Source: Pleurotus ostreatus/Saccharomyces cerevisiae fusant (Eukaryota; Opisthokonta). From it: 64,000 nt of DNA. The translations under genes were made by a program, and so were the position numbers. Shown piece after piece: positions 1 through 9,846 of this stretch. How positions within the stretch are numbered: position 1 is the stretch's first letter; every line of letters starts with the position of its first letter. The notes beneath the pieces were generated by a model, which searched no databases, was not told the DNA's origin, and saw only the letters and a list, made by a program, of their open reading frames with translations. The DNA is taken from positions 62,001 to 126,000 of the forward strand of contig JAMQCK010000018.1 in NCBI GenBank assembly GCA_024196135.1, given 5' to 3'.

Positions 1-816
1 CGCACACTAGCCGCCCCTGCCGCGCTTGCCGTCGTCCGGTCTCAACAACTCCAGCGTGCTGGTGTCTGCCTCGCTGCGGCTGCCGCTAAGCGGCGCATCG
101 CGTCTTCGGCGAACCCGAACAGCGCACACTATGGGCCTGATGACCCTCGTCATTCGCCCTTCCTGAAGGACCTCATCGCCGCTGCTGGCGTGGGTATTGT
201 CGCTTATGTGAGTGTGCTGTCTGCCCATTTACCTTGACGGCAGGCTGACGTCGACCGTTCAGACCGGCTACGCGTTGTGGTCGCCTCGCGACTCGCACGC
301 GCACCTGCCTAACTTCTCTTGGATATCGGGAGAGCCATCCCATTTCCTGCCTGTAATACAGCCGTCGGAGGTCGCGAAACACACATCTCGCAACGACTGC
401 TGGGTGATCTTCGACGGGGAGGTATACGACGTCACGAACTTCCTCGACAAGCACAGCGCAGGCGCCGAGTCGATCCTGAAGAATGCTGGGAAGGATGTCA
501 CGTAAGTACTTGCGTGCGTTCATTGAGATGGACGTCGATGGCTGACGGACAACGCCCAGGCCGATGTTCGTGCACTTCCACAAACCCGGAACGATCGATA
601 AGCTGCCCGCGGAGTGCCACATTGGCACGCTACCTGTCGCTGCGCCACCAGTCTCCGAGGAGCATCGAGTTCGCCCCGACAAGGAGGACGTCCTCAAGTT
701 CTTCTCGGCCTTGTAAGTGACTTTCATAAAGGTGCCGTATCTCTAAAGCTTACCTAGAGCCTCCCGCTGACCATTTTTCTAGTCTGTATTTGTACGTACC
801 GGATATATGGTTGTGA
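1..816 (+). CDS. Cytochrome b5-like heme-binding domain protein (5' end missing)
   Basis: The reading frame is open from base 1 with no ATG, so the N-terminus lies outside the window. Visible exons are about 1-207, 263-501, 560-712 and 783-816, which splice in frame to 210 residues. The N-terminal part is Ala/Arg-rich like a mitochondrial presequence, followed by a hydrophobic stretch (LIAAAGVGIVAY). The cytochrome b5 domain follows: EVAKHTSRNDCWVIFDGEVYDV, then a DKHSAG motif whose His is one of the two axial heme ligands; VHFHKPG supplies later histidines. This order (presequence, membrane segment, b5 domain) matches the front half of flavocytochrome b2 (L-lactate dehydrogenase). The frame ends soon after the b5 domain, however, and no FMN-dehydrogenase domain follows. 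The last short exon is the weakest part of the model. It is either a stand-alone b5 electron carrier or a truncated b2 relative. Confidence 0.7.
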
Positions 817-1329
817 ATACTTGAAGGACTGGATATGTACCATAGCACTAATCATCGCACCTGTATATCGATACCAAACACTGTTTCGTTCGCACTTGAC
901 TTTTGAACGTTTGTACCTTTGAACGTGTCCGCCTCGTACCCGAGGACAGTTTCCGCAACGTTCGTACGAGTTCGTTTACGATCGGTCAGCGTCAGCTGGC
1001 GATTGCTGGACGATAGAAGGCCCGATTATCACAGAGTCCATCTGAAGGGGGAATCACGAGCGTGGTATATGAGGCGAGAAAGAGCAAGGTCTGGTCTCGA
1101 CGACCACGTATCAGAACGCCGCAGCGTCGACGCCAGAGTCGCGCTAATTGCCCCAGCAAACGCCCAACTTCCACGGTTGGGGAAGCAAAGTCGAGCGATT
1201 CGGCGACCGGCCCGGTTATTTATAGCCGCAAGCTCTCTTTCGCGTGTTGCGCTCACTGCCGCTGTCTGTCCTCGCCGTCGTCACCAGCGTCGAGCTCGTC
1301 GCCAAGCTCAGCGACGGGGTCGCGTCTCG
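817..1329. other. Intergenic: 3' end of the b5 gene and promoter of NEM1
   Basis: No recognisable coding sequence on either strand. A TA-rich element (tatttata) at about 1217-1224 lies about 105 bp before the NEM1 start and could be a weak TATA element. An upstream frame joins the NEM1 frame in phase from 919, but its composition looks non-coding. Confidence 0.5.
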
Positions 1330-3044
1330 ATGAACTCCCTCACATACCTCTCGCGCCAGTTTGACGTCCTCGCCGCGCCGCACACGCCGCCCTCCACCCC
1401 TACCGCCGAGCATACCGAGTACGCGCTGCACAATGGCCACGCACGATACAGCGCCATTCCGCGCGTCAAGACCTGGACCAAGTCGTTCCTCTTCCCCCAG
1501 TACCGCCAGCCACCAAATCCGTCACCGTCACCCCCTGGCCGCCCACCGCGTCGGACGATGTCATCCCCAGCGGACTTCATCACCCTCGCCAGCCTCCAGG
1601 AATCACCCCTCTACTCGACCACCCCTCCCGCCTCCGACGAAGCGTCTACCTCCACGAAGGCGCCTGCACCCACACCATTCGAGGCCGAGATTCGGCGCAT
1701 ATTCCTCATCCGAATATGTCTCCTCGTCTGGCGCTGTCTTTGCATGGCGTGGACGTCCCTCTCCGGGGCACCGTTAGCCGAGACGCCCGAGAAGCGCTCG
1801 AGGGAAGGCACGGAAGAGCTCAGCTCCATTGGCGGGAGCACCATTGCGGATAGCGACTCGGATGGAACGGACGAAGAGGCGCCGCCACTGGTCCCGAAGA
1901 TCAGCTTACACAGAGCCCCCCATCTCCACTCAATACCAGGCTCACGGACAGCGTCGGATCCCATCGTACACTTGAAGCCGCCAGAAACCCAGGGCACGAC
2001 GTCGCAGTCCGTAACAGAACAAGCGCCCTCCGTCCCGACATCCGGCTCATGTACACCTCCCGCGCGGAAGACGCCCTTCCACAGACAGAAGACGCTCGTG
2101 CTCGATCTCGACGAGACACTCATCCACTCCACCTCACGACCACTTCACCACGCAACTTCAGGCGGCTTCTTCGGCCTCAGTCCCTTTGGACGACGCAACA
2201 AGGGCGCAGCGCACACAGTTGAGGTCATGCTCGGGGGGAAGAGCACACTATACCACGTCTACAAGCGGCCGTTTGTGGATTTCTTCTTGCGCACGGTGAG
2301 TGCCGCCCGGGTGTACGCCAGCGTATTCAGCTGACCCACGCCGTCTCGCGTAGGTGTCGGGCTGGTACACGCTCGTGATCTTCACCGCGTCAATGCCAGA
2401 GTACGCGGATCCGGTGATCGACTGGCTGGACGCAGGGAGGGGGATACTGGCGCGGAGGTTATTTCGTGACGTGCGTGGACTAAGCCTGCCCGTTGACAAG
2501 CGCTTGCTGACGAGCAGTCTCAGTCGTGTACGCAGCTGCCGAACGGGTCGTATACCAAGGACCTCGCGCTGGTGGAGGCGGACTTGTCATGTGTGTGCCT
2601 CATCGACAATTCGCCGGTGAGCTACAAAGTCAATGAAGGTGTGTTTCCGTTCTCCTTGCTGTGCCACATACCGCCTTCTACACGATTCCCTCTCTATCCC
2701 CCTCTGGCAACGTTTCAGCACTGTCCCCTCGCGCCTTTCATATCGATACAGATAACTTCCATCTACCTCAGTACCCTTCGTGTACCACGGTCGGCTCCTT
2801 CAGCCCCGCCACCCTGCTTCAGAGTGAACCCTCATTCAATCCCAACAACCTTCTCTTACTTTAGTCTGTCAATAATGCGTAACTAACCTCACACCCAGCC
2901 AACGGCATCCCAATCGAGGGCTGGACACACGATCCCTACGACGAGGCGCTCCTCGACCTACTTCCAGTCCTCGATTCGCTACGCTTCACGTCCGACGTAC
3001 GGCGCGTACTGGGCCTGCGCTGCGTAGGGGGCTCGGGCCGGTGA
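1330..3044 (+). CDS. NEM1: NEM1-type nuclear envelope phosphatase (HAD/FCP1-like)
   Basis: Exons 1330-2295, 2354-2470, 2518-2638 and 2899-3044 give 449 residues. The N-terminus [17 protein letters not shown] resembles Nem1 proteins. A low-complexity Pro/Ser region and a hydrophobic stretch around residues 125-140 ([16 protein letters not shown]) follow; the latter could anchor it in the ER or nuclear membrane. The C-terminal half is an FCP1/SCP-like HAD phosphatase: [12 protein letters not shown] carries the catalytic DxDx[16 protein letters not shown] is the second conserved block, and CLIDNSP is the acidic metal-binding block. In the known pathway, Nem1 with Spo7 dephosphorylates the lipin Pah1, controlling phosphatidate use and nuclear membrane growth. 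The third intron is about 260 nt, four to five times the local norm. The start was chosen for the conserved N-terminus. Confidence 0.9.
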
Positions 3045-4201
3045 CGCGGGCGGGAGGGCGCGGCTCGATGAGCCTGCTGCCTATAAACCTCCCATACCCT
3101 GCCACCCTCTTCCGCTCTTCCGCATTGCACGCATCAGCACCCCCTTCGCCTCCCCAGCAATTTCCATTCACAACGCCTCAACGCGCCAGCTCCTCGCACA
3201 TACCTCAGAACTGTTCAACCGCAAGTACCCTGTCCATCTTATTCGCCTCACCCACCCCTTCCGCGCGTGGGCTGAACCCGCCCCTTCCACGCTTCAATTA
3301 TTCCCTTCGTGTTGGCATATACTCTGTACATAGACTAATCACCGTCGTACTGTTGTCGCGTTCTTTGTTGTCGTAATCGAGCCCCCGTCCGTGGCTGTCG
3401 TGTTTACTTCCTGGCGTGCGAGGGCGTGTGCGGATGGTTTGCGGCTGAGTGGGATGCGAGCGGCTTGTGAGGCAGGGATGGAGTGGTGTGGAGGCTGGGA
3501 TTCCGCGCAACGGACGCTGCATGTCGAGGCATTGGTTAAGGGCTCTATAGTAGGGTGGCGCGCAACGCGAGAGCGACAGTAACTTAATCCTGTAATATAT
3601 TGCAAAAGAAAGACCGTCATTTCTCGTGTATAGCTTAGCTGCAATGGCCGGTAAGCCTGAGGAAGCACATGAGGTATCACAAGGGAAGGTTCGCTGGAAA
3701 GCGCTGGAAGAACGGAGTGACTCACGATGACTTCTTCCCTCCTGCCTGTGCACAACCGGGTATTGCCTATGCTGCTCACCGTGGAAAGATTGCAGCCCAG
3801 ATACTCGCGCTCTATGGCCTGATAATACATTTATTGGTCCTGGATACGTGTAAATAATTATTCAAACAAGACAACATGCGTGCCGCAGAGGCGAGACGGA
3901 CCCGGTGTCAGGATGAGCGAAGCCCATTGTGAGGGCAAGGATAGCGCAAGGATGCAGATGAAGAGTACAATGAAAGGGGAAAGAAGAGAAGGGTAATATA
4001 ACAGCAGAGGCGAGCGGTGCTGGAAGGATGGATGGCATCCTGCAGAGCAGACGGCGCTCGAAAGGTGCGAGACGATGATCAGAAGAGACGAGGGGACCGC
4101 ACTCGACAGAGGGGAGCATCTACCGCAGCAATCCGTCTGACCCGGCTACCAAAGGCCCGGAGCGCACGAGACGGCAACGCCCCCTGCACGGACAGCGGAG
4201 G
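3045..4201. other. Long intergenic stretch, no gene recognised
   Basis: About 1.16 kb between the ends of two convergent genes (NEM1 and SNF7), among the longest gene-free stretches here. It has several short open frames (for example minus-strand frames across 3298-3830), but none shows recognisable domains, good splice signals or coding-like composition. It may hold the 3' UTRs and possibly a non-coding transcript. I see no tRNA-like fold or repeat. Confidence 0.5.
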
Positions 4202-5076
4202 TCATATCGCCATTGATGCCTGCAATTCCCTGAGCTGTGCCTCCTCGTCGTCTTCCACTGCTGCCTTCGCCGCTGTAGGATGGGAGTCAGGTATACTTCG
4301 GGCGGGATAGTGATTGCACACGCACGCTCCTGCGCCTTCGCTGCGCCTGGCGGTAGGTGCAGAGGAACGTGCTCTGCGCCGACCAAGCGCTCGTCCAGTT
4401 GCTCCTGCTCGAGCTCGCCCAGCTCCGCGGCCAGCTCGTCCTAGGATTGACGTCAGATAGGGCATTGCCGTGGAATGCAGGCGCACACGCACCTCGTCGA
4501 TATCGAGGCCAAGGTTGGCAGTATTGGATATCGCGTCCGCGACCTCGTTCGCAAGTTCGCGCTGCTCGTTGATTTCGGCCATCGTCGCGTCGACCTTGTC
4601 GATTGAGCTTGGGGTGGAGCGGATGGTAAGTAATCAAAGACACTGGTCGGGTAGTGGGGATAACACACAGGTTGCCGTGGATATCTTTGAGGGCTTTCGT
4701 AGCCTGCTTCATTGCCTGCATCGTCTCCGCGTTGAGGTTGGCATTCTCGAGCGTGTTGACCTGCATCTCGAGCTGCAGGCGTGTCTGGCCGAGGCGGTCA
4801 AGCTCGGATTGCGCCATCTGTTTGCGCTTGAGCGCAGCGGTCGCCACTGCGCGCGATGAGCATGAGATTGCTAGGTGGATTTGCGGAGTGCGCACCTGGC
4901 TTGTTGGAGACGGCATTCGCTTTCGCCTTCTTGAGCTCCTCCTCGATCTTCTTCTGGAGGAACTCCTCCTTCTTCTCTATCATCTGGAGATGCTGGCGGA
5001 GGCCGACGATGGCATCTCGTGCGCTCTGCTTGGGATCACGGCGTGCGCCAAAGAGGCCCATGAGTCCAGACATCAT
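4202..5076 (-). CDS. SNF7: ESCRT-III subunit SNF7/VPS32
   Basis: Minus-strand gene beginning MMSGLMGLFGARRDPKQSA, followed by paired helices (IVGLRQHLQMIEKKEEFLQK; ALKRKQMAQSELDRL) that form the basic Snf7 core hairpin. At least five exons can be spliced in phase: the MMSG exon, the ALKRKQ-to-HGNL exon, the SIDKVDATMAEI exon, the DELAAELGELEQEQLDE exon, and a last exon ending EDDEEAQLRELQASMAI. The acidic C-terminus with a Leu-rich helix is the usual Vps4 MIT-interacting tail. Snf7 polymerises on endosomes to drive membrane scission in multivesicular body sorting and, in fungi, pH sensing through the Rim/Pal pathway. The gene shares a 178-bp upstream region with the divergent gene at 5255. 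Confidence 0.92.
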
Positions 5077-5254
5077 GTCGCGCAGTGACGGTCAGTGTTT
5101 AGAATGAGTTCAAGAACAGCGGAGGCGGTCACGGCGGCAGCGCTCGGCCACGCGGCGCCGGATGGGGAAAGGACTCCGGGCCGGGCCCCGCGCCTGCGGG
5201 CGACTGGCGTCTGGATTGCGCGACCCCGTCTTGTCTCCCACCACCACCACCACG

Positions 5255-6673
5255 ATGGAGGAGAGCATCAGCACAAGCGTATCTACCGTCAGGTCCCTCC
5301 ACTTCCCAACCATTGAAATCCCGCCGCCGTCAGCGGGACCCAGCTCCGTTCCCTCGTCGTCTCCGCGGTCCAGTGCACGTCCCTCCCCACCAGACAGCCC
5401 ATCCTCCGATTCGGTGTCCTCCTTCCCCTCCGTTGCCTCTTCCGTCTTCTTCAGCTCCAATGCTGACAGCCCGTACCCGCACCATCCCTCGGACTCTGAC
5501 CACGCTCGCGATAGCACGCAAGGTCTCGTCATTCCATCACTAATCCTTCCCGATGCCCTTCCACGCCCTACGCCCTTCGGCCAGACGCTAGGGGATGTAC
5601 GCCTTTTACTGCTCGGCGGCAGAGGCTCTGGGAAGACTACTCTCGCAAACCTACTCGTTGAGGACAACGAAGAGGTCGTGGAGAGAGGCGTGTGGGAAGA
5701 CATCGACGGCGGCCGCGTCTTGCGCGCTTCTACATACTGGATAGAACACCGCGATGCACACGGTCTGGAGAAGTTCGAACCTGCGCACAACATCGAGATA
5801 GTCGAGCTCGCGGGATACGACTATCACGACGACGTGCGTGCTTCTGATCTAAGCGCGCCTCACCTCTCGCTAACACGCCCCCAGGTGAACGGGATCGTCC
5901 ACACTATCTTGTCGATCGTCCACGCGCCGTTCATATCGGTCGCCCAGGCCCTCACACCCGAGAGTGCGCTCTCGCCCGTCGTCGCGAACCTCCTCGCCTC
6001 CTCGACGTCCCCGCTGTACACCGGCCTCGTGTTCCTCTCCCCATCAAGTGCGCCCCCCACACGTTGTGTTTATCTGATTTTCTGACACCACAGGGTAGCG
6101 CCATCATCATACGAGCAGACGATTGTCGATCGCCTGGGGCTTCATATACCCATCGTAGTCCTCCCGCGCGTTGCAAGATCACGGTACCCCGCCACGTCAC
6201 GCCTGTCTTCACTGAGCCCACCCTCAGCGTTGTCGTTGCGCGCCACACTCTTCCGCGCGCCAGATGCATTAAATGCACTGAGAGGGGAAGCCGTCGACCG
6301 CTTCCTGCGCTGGCGCGAGGTCGAGCACATCGCGAGCGAGATCTCCGCGGCGCGGCAGCACGCACTCGCCGCCAGCGACCGGACATGGAACAAGGCGCAG
6401 TGGGAGGCCGAATGGGAGGCGACGCTCTCGCAGGATGTCTCCCGGCGACTGCGCGACCGCCGCGGGACCGTTACAGCTGCTCCCAAGCCACCTTGTGGCG
6501 TGCAAGGCGCGCTGGATCCGCTGCACTTGCCGTCGCTAGTGATGTTCTCGCTGTCCTTGGTCGACCCGCTGAGGAAACGAGTGTCAGCCTGGGTGGCGTC
6601 GATACCTGCAGGGCTCGCCATGCTCGGCGGGTTCTGCTTGGGACTTGGCATCGGATTCTACGTGCGCGTCTGA
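5255..6673 (+). CDS. Orphan P-loop NTPase-like protein with C-terminal membrane anchor
   Basis: Exons 5255-5833, 5885-6047 and 6099-6673 splice in phase to 438 residues. Residues 1 to about 100 are Ser/Pro-rich and probably disordered. VRLLLLGGRGSGKTTLANLL is a clear Walker A/G1 motif at the end of a beta strand. IEIVELAGYD sits where a small GTPase G3 (DxxG) would be but lacks the usual Asp. I see no NKxD G4 motif. The C-terminus (GLAMLGGFCLGLGIGFY) is a single Gly-rich hydrophobic helix followed only by VRV, as in a tail-anchored protein. I do not recognise a named family; a fungal-specific, septin- or IMAP-like nucleotide-binding protein is the best guess. An ATG at 5162 is in frame, but 5255 is preferred because 5162 would leave almost no promoter. 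Confidence 0.72.
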
Positions 6674-7210
6674 GGGCTGTCTCACCGCGTCCACTCATGG
6701 CATTGTCCCGGCCTCCATTGTAGTTACTGTCTGCGAGGTCTATCTTCTTCGCATACCCATCTGACCTGGTCGTGTACCTTTGATTTTCTCCTTCACGAAC
6801 CCTTTACGCCTACTCACGCTTCTCGTCTCTACCTTTGACCTCACGCTTCTCTCCTGCCTCACGCTTCATTGATCTCTAGACATGGCATCCGTATCTATGT
6901 ATGTATTACCAGCTGTTGTATGTTGTCGTGCTGTATGTAGTCGGTGTGGAGGGCGGATGGCTGTTCTTCAGGTGGTGGATGCTTTGAATATATGCATATG
7001 CGCAATTTCAGGTGGTCTTCGTTGCAGCAAGACGATTTGCCACAAAACATAAAGTATGAACCTTCGCAAGGCTCATTGCTCGTCGCGCCTTGAGGCCTCG
7101 ATGGCAGGTCACCACAAGTGGTCCATATTGATGCGCTATGCAGCCCATTGATGAGCAAGGCAATATCGTTGTCCGTCAGTAGATGATAGTACATTGTCGA
7201 CTGGTCTATT
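6674..7210. other. Intergenic between convergent genes
   Basis: Contains the 3' ends of the P-loop gene and IBA57. The 6690-6890 part is pyrimidine-rich. A minus-strand frame at 6895-7302 overlaps the IBA57 end out of frame and has no recognisable content. Confidence 0.5.
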
Positions 7211-8590
7211 TCAATCGACTTCCTCCTTTTCCGCTGAAGCTCCCTCAGCCTCGCCCTCCGGCTGCTTCGGCCACCAATGAGGCCACCAGTGCGACGCTTC
7301 AATCTGCGTCACCTCGCTCCCGTCCCCACTCGTCGGAACGTCGAGCTCAAACCTCAGATCCCCCGCTTCGGCGCCCTTGACTTGCTCGAGGCGCAGTAGA
7401 GCGAGTCCGACGCCGTGGATGTTGGAGAGCAGCTTTCCGGTGCCCCGGGGCCGAGGAACGCGCTTGTGCGGGTGATCGGGGGAGGGCGTATCGAGTTGTG
7501 GGGCTATTCGTGCGTTGACGGCGATGTTTTCGGGGAGGTGGGGGGCGGTGGGGGAGGGTTGGACAAGTGTAGGTCTAGAGGAACGGAATCATTAGCAATC
7601 ATTATCACTAGGTCGAGATATCACTGACCTTTCGCCAGGCAGGTGAAGCGCGACTGGAAGGATGCGCTTGCGCACGACACCGGTGTGGTATGTCCGCACG
7701 GTCAGCTCCTGGCCGACGTAGCAGCCCTTGCGGAAGTTGACTGCAGGGATTTAGCTTGCGGGCGAGGGAAGCACGAGTACTTCTACGTACGTCCGCCCAT
7801 GATATCGAGGTTTGACTCCATCGGGAACGCTTGTGTTGGCGGAATGTCTGCTGTACCCTCAGGCACGCCGTGCAATATTCTGTGAAGCTTGTACGCGTCT
7901 GTGGACGCGATATCGTGGTCCGACGCGGCTTCGGCTTCAGGGGGAGTCAGCACGAACTCGTCTGGCCTTCTGCGCGCACGTACGCTTATCCCCCTTCCGC
8001 ACAAGCATCCGCGTACCCATCCCGGGCGCGCGCCTGTCATGCAACGCCAGATCCCATGTCCCCCACGGCCACGCATTCAGTACATCCCACACTGGCTCGA
8101 CCGCGCCGCTCTTCGCGAACGCCCACCGGCGCTCGTGGTCCCAGAAGCGCTCGGCCTGCGGGGAGCCCCACGCCTGCCAGACGTCGTACTCGTTTGTGAC
8201 GTCCCGGAGCTTGACCTTGGAGCGGAGGATGTAGCGCTTGAGTAGGTCGGGGAGGGCGGTGGAGAGCTCGCCAGGGCGGGTGTCGTATTCGATCACGTAG
8301 CCCTTGGCGCCGGAGGAGGGATCGGTGGTTGTGTAGACGAAGGCGTCGTGGAGGACGCGGCCCTGAGGAAGGGATGTCAGTAGTGATGAGATGTAGTAGG
8401 GAATACTACACACCTGAGGATGGAGGAATGCCGTATAGAATGGCTTGTGAGGGGCATGAACCTCTGAGGCGACGAGTCCGTTGAGGAACTCGACTGCTTG
8501 GGAGCCTGTCACCGCAAGCAATGCGCGGTTCGCCACGGGTGCAACCGTAGGCACATAGTAAATAAGCGCTCTCAGCGGCGCGAGCGACAT
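7211..8590 (-). CDS. IBA57: IBA57-like mitochondrial Fe-S cluster assembly factor
   Basis: Minus-strand gene starting [19 protein letters not shown] and reading into a GcvT/YgfZ fold ([20 protein letters not shown]). The diagnostic YgfZ/IBA57 motif KGCYVGQE is encoded around 7700-7730; its Cys is the hallmark residue of the family. Further segments ([20 protein letters not shown], then SHWWPHWWP) lead to the stop at 7211. Introns interrupt after FLHPQ, after RKGDK and on both sides of the KGCYVGQE exon. IBA57 acts with ISCA1/ISCA2 (Isa1/Isa2) in mitochondria to mature [4Fe-4S] proteins such as aconitase and lipoate synthase. It lies head-to-head with PET191 across 284 bp. Confidence 0.9.
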
Positions 8591-8874
8591 GGGGGGCTAG
8601 GAGCGTAGTATGCAGCGTACGATCGCGCGGAGTCAGCAGCTAAATGGCTCGGAGGGGGCGTCGAGGCCGGCAATCTAGACTCCAGGGGGCGCGTGAGGCG
8701 CGGAGCAGCAGAGTCAACGGCGAGTGAATGTCAATGATAAGGGCCTTAGACCAGCTCTGGCACTGAGCGGGTGCGGAAGCTGAGGGCAAGCCGGGGCAGG
8801 CGGCGGAGGCGCGCGAGCGCGTCGATCGGCCAAGCGTCGGCACGCTCAATCACCGGCCCCTGCCTCCGCCCGCC

Positions 8875-9250
8875 ATGTCGTCCTCCTGCCAAGGGCTCAT
8901 CGCCGCCCTCAAGGACTGTCTCATGCACTCCGACTGCGTTATCAAGGACGGGAGGATGCCCTCGGACTGTCTGCACAACCATGCAGACGAGCTTCCGCTT
9001 GAATGCCAAACTCTTCGCCGCGCAACGTTTGAGTGCAAGCGCGGCATGGTACGCAAATTACTTACCTCATGTAATACTGCCCTCACAAGCATCTCAGCTG
9101 GACATGCGCAAGCGGTTCCGGGGGAACATCGTCGGCTCGCAGTACACATACCAGGCGGACCCAGAAGAGAAAGAGCGGGAGGCGAAGCTGTTGGCAGAAG
9201 CCATGGCAAAGCATTCGAAGCCGTCCGAAACTGCGCCATCATCATCATAA
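8875..9250 (+). CDS. PET191: PET191/COA5 cytochrome c oxidase assembly protein
   Basis: Two exons (8875-9048 and 9098-9250) give 108 residues. The N-terminus MSSSCQGLIAALKDC contains a CX9C pair, and CQTLRRATFEC is a second CX9C pair, the twin-CX9C fold oxidised by Mia40 in the intermembrane space. FECKRGMLDMRKRFRGN, spanning the splice junction, is the family signature. The protein is required to assemble respiratory complex IV. The tail (EKEREAKLLAEAMAKH) is a charged helix. Confidence 0.95.
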
Positions 9251-9846
9251 TTCTTGCATTATGGCTCGACAAAACCCCCACTCAACCACTCCCCGCGTTC
9301 TGTGTGCCGTCGCCCGCAGAACACGCATCGCAGCCTAAAGTGCCACGGAAGATACGCTCGCTCGTCTGCGGGCTTCGCTATCTCAAACGTCGCACTCGTA
9401 TGTATAGCATCTGGATGTATGTGCGCCGATCCCCATCCTATCTCCAGGCTGCTTGCAGGATTCTCTGGTGACTATAGTCGCATCTTCGAACTCTGGTCCG
9501 GAGAATACCAACGTCGTTGTGCATATGATGGTGAATTCCCGACATGCCACCTGCTTCGTGGTCACTTTACAACTCTAGTGCGTACGGGAATAATGCAATG
9601 CTGCCCGTGCAGTTCGCTCTTCGGTGGCGCTGCTTTATTTGGCGACTTTGTTTGTTAGTCTCGACCGTGGGACAATCACGCATTGTTCCATTCGATCTCC
9701 TCGGTGATCCGCGGATTCGATTTTGGACTTCAGCCACCATCTCTGAACAAGCGCCCAAGCATCTCTGGCAGTAAACACGAGAGCTCTTTGCTCTAGCATA
9801 TCGCCCTCGTATAGGGGATATCTATCATCAGAAGATACTGCTCACA
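9251..9846. other. Intergenic: PET191 3' region and ELP2 promoter
   Basis: About 600 bp with no recognisable gene. Plus-strand frames running out of PET191 are out-of-frame continuations. I see no repeat or RNA gene. Confidence 0.5.

Noticed and set aside
919..1329. N-terminal extension of NEM1 from an upstream in-frame ATG at 919
   Set aside because: The extension is basic, low-quality sequence unlike Nem1; the ATG at 1330 begins the expected [12 protein letters not shown].
3298..3830. Two overlapping minus-strand open frames of 150-160 codons
   Set aside because: No domain, no consistent splice sites and composition unlike real genes here; probably chance frames in GC-rich DNA.
6895..7302. 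Minus-strand frame of 135 codons ending near IBA57
   Set aside because: It overlaps the true IBA57 end in another frame; the in-frame product ends at 7211 with an expected C-terminus.
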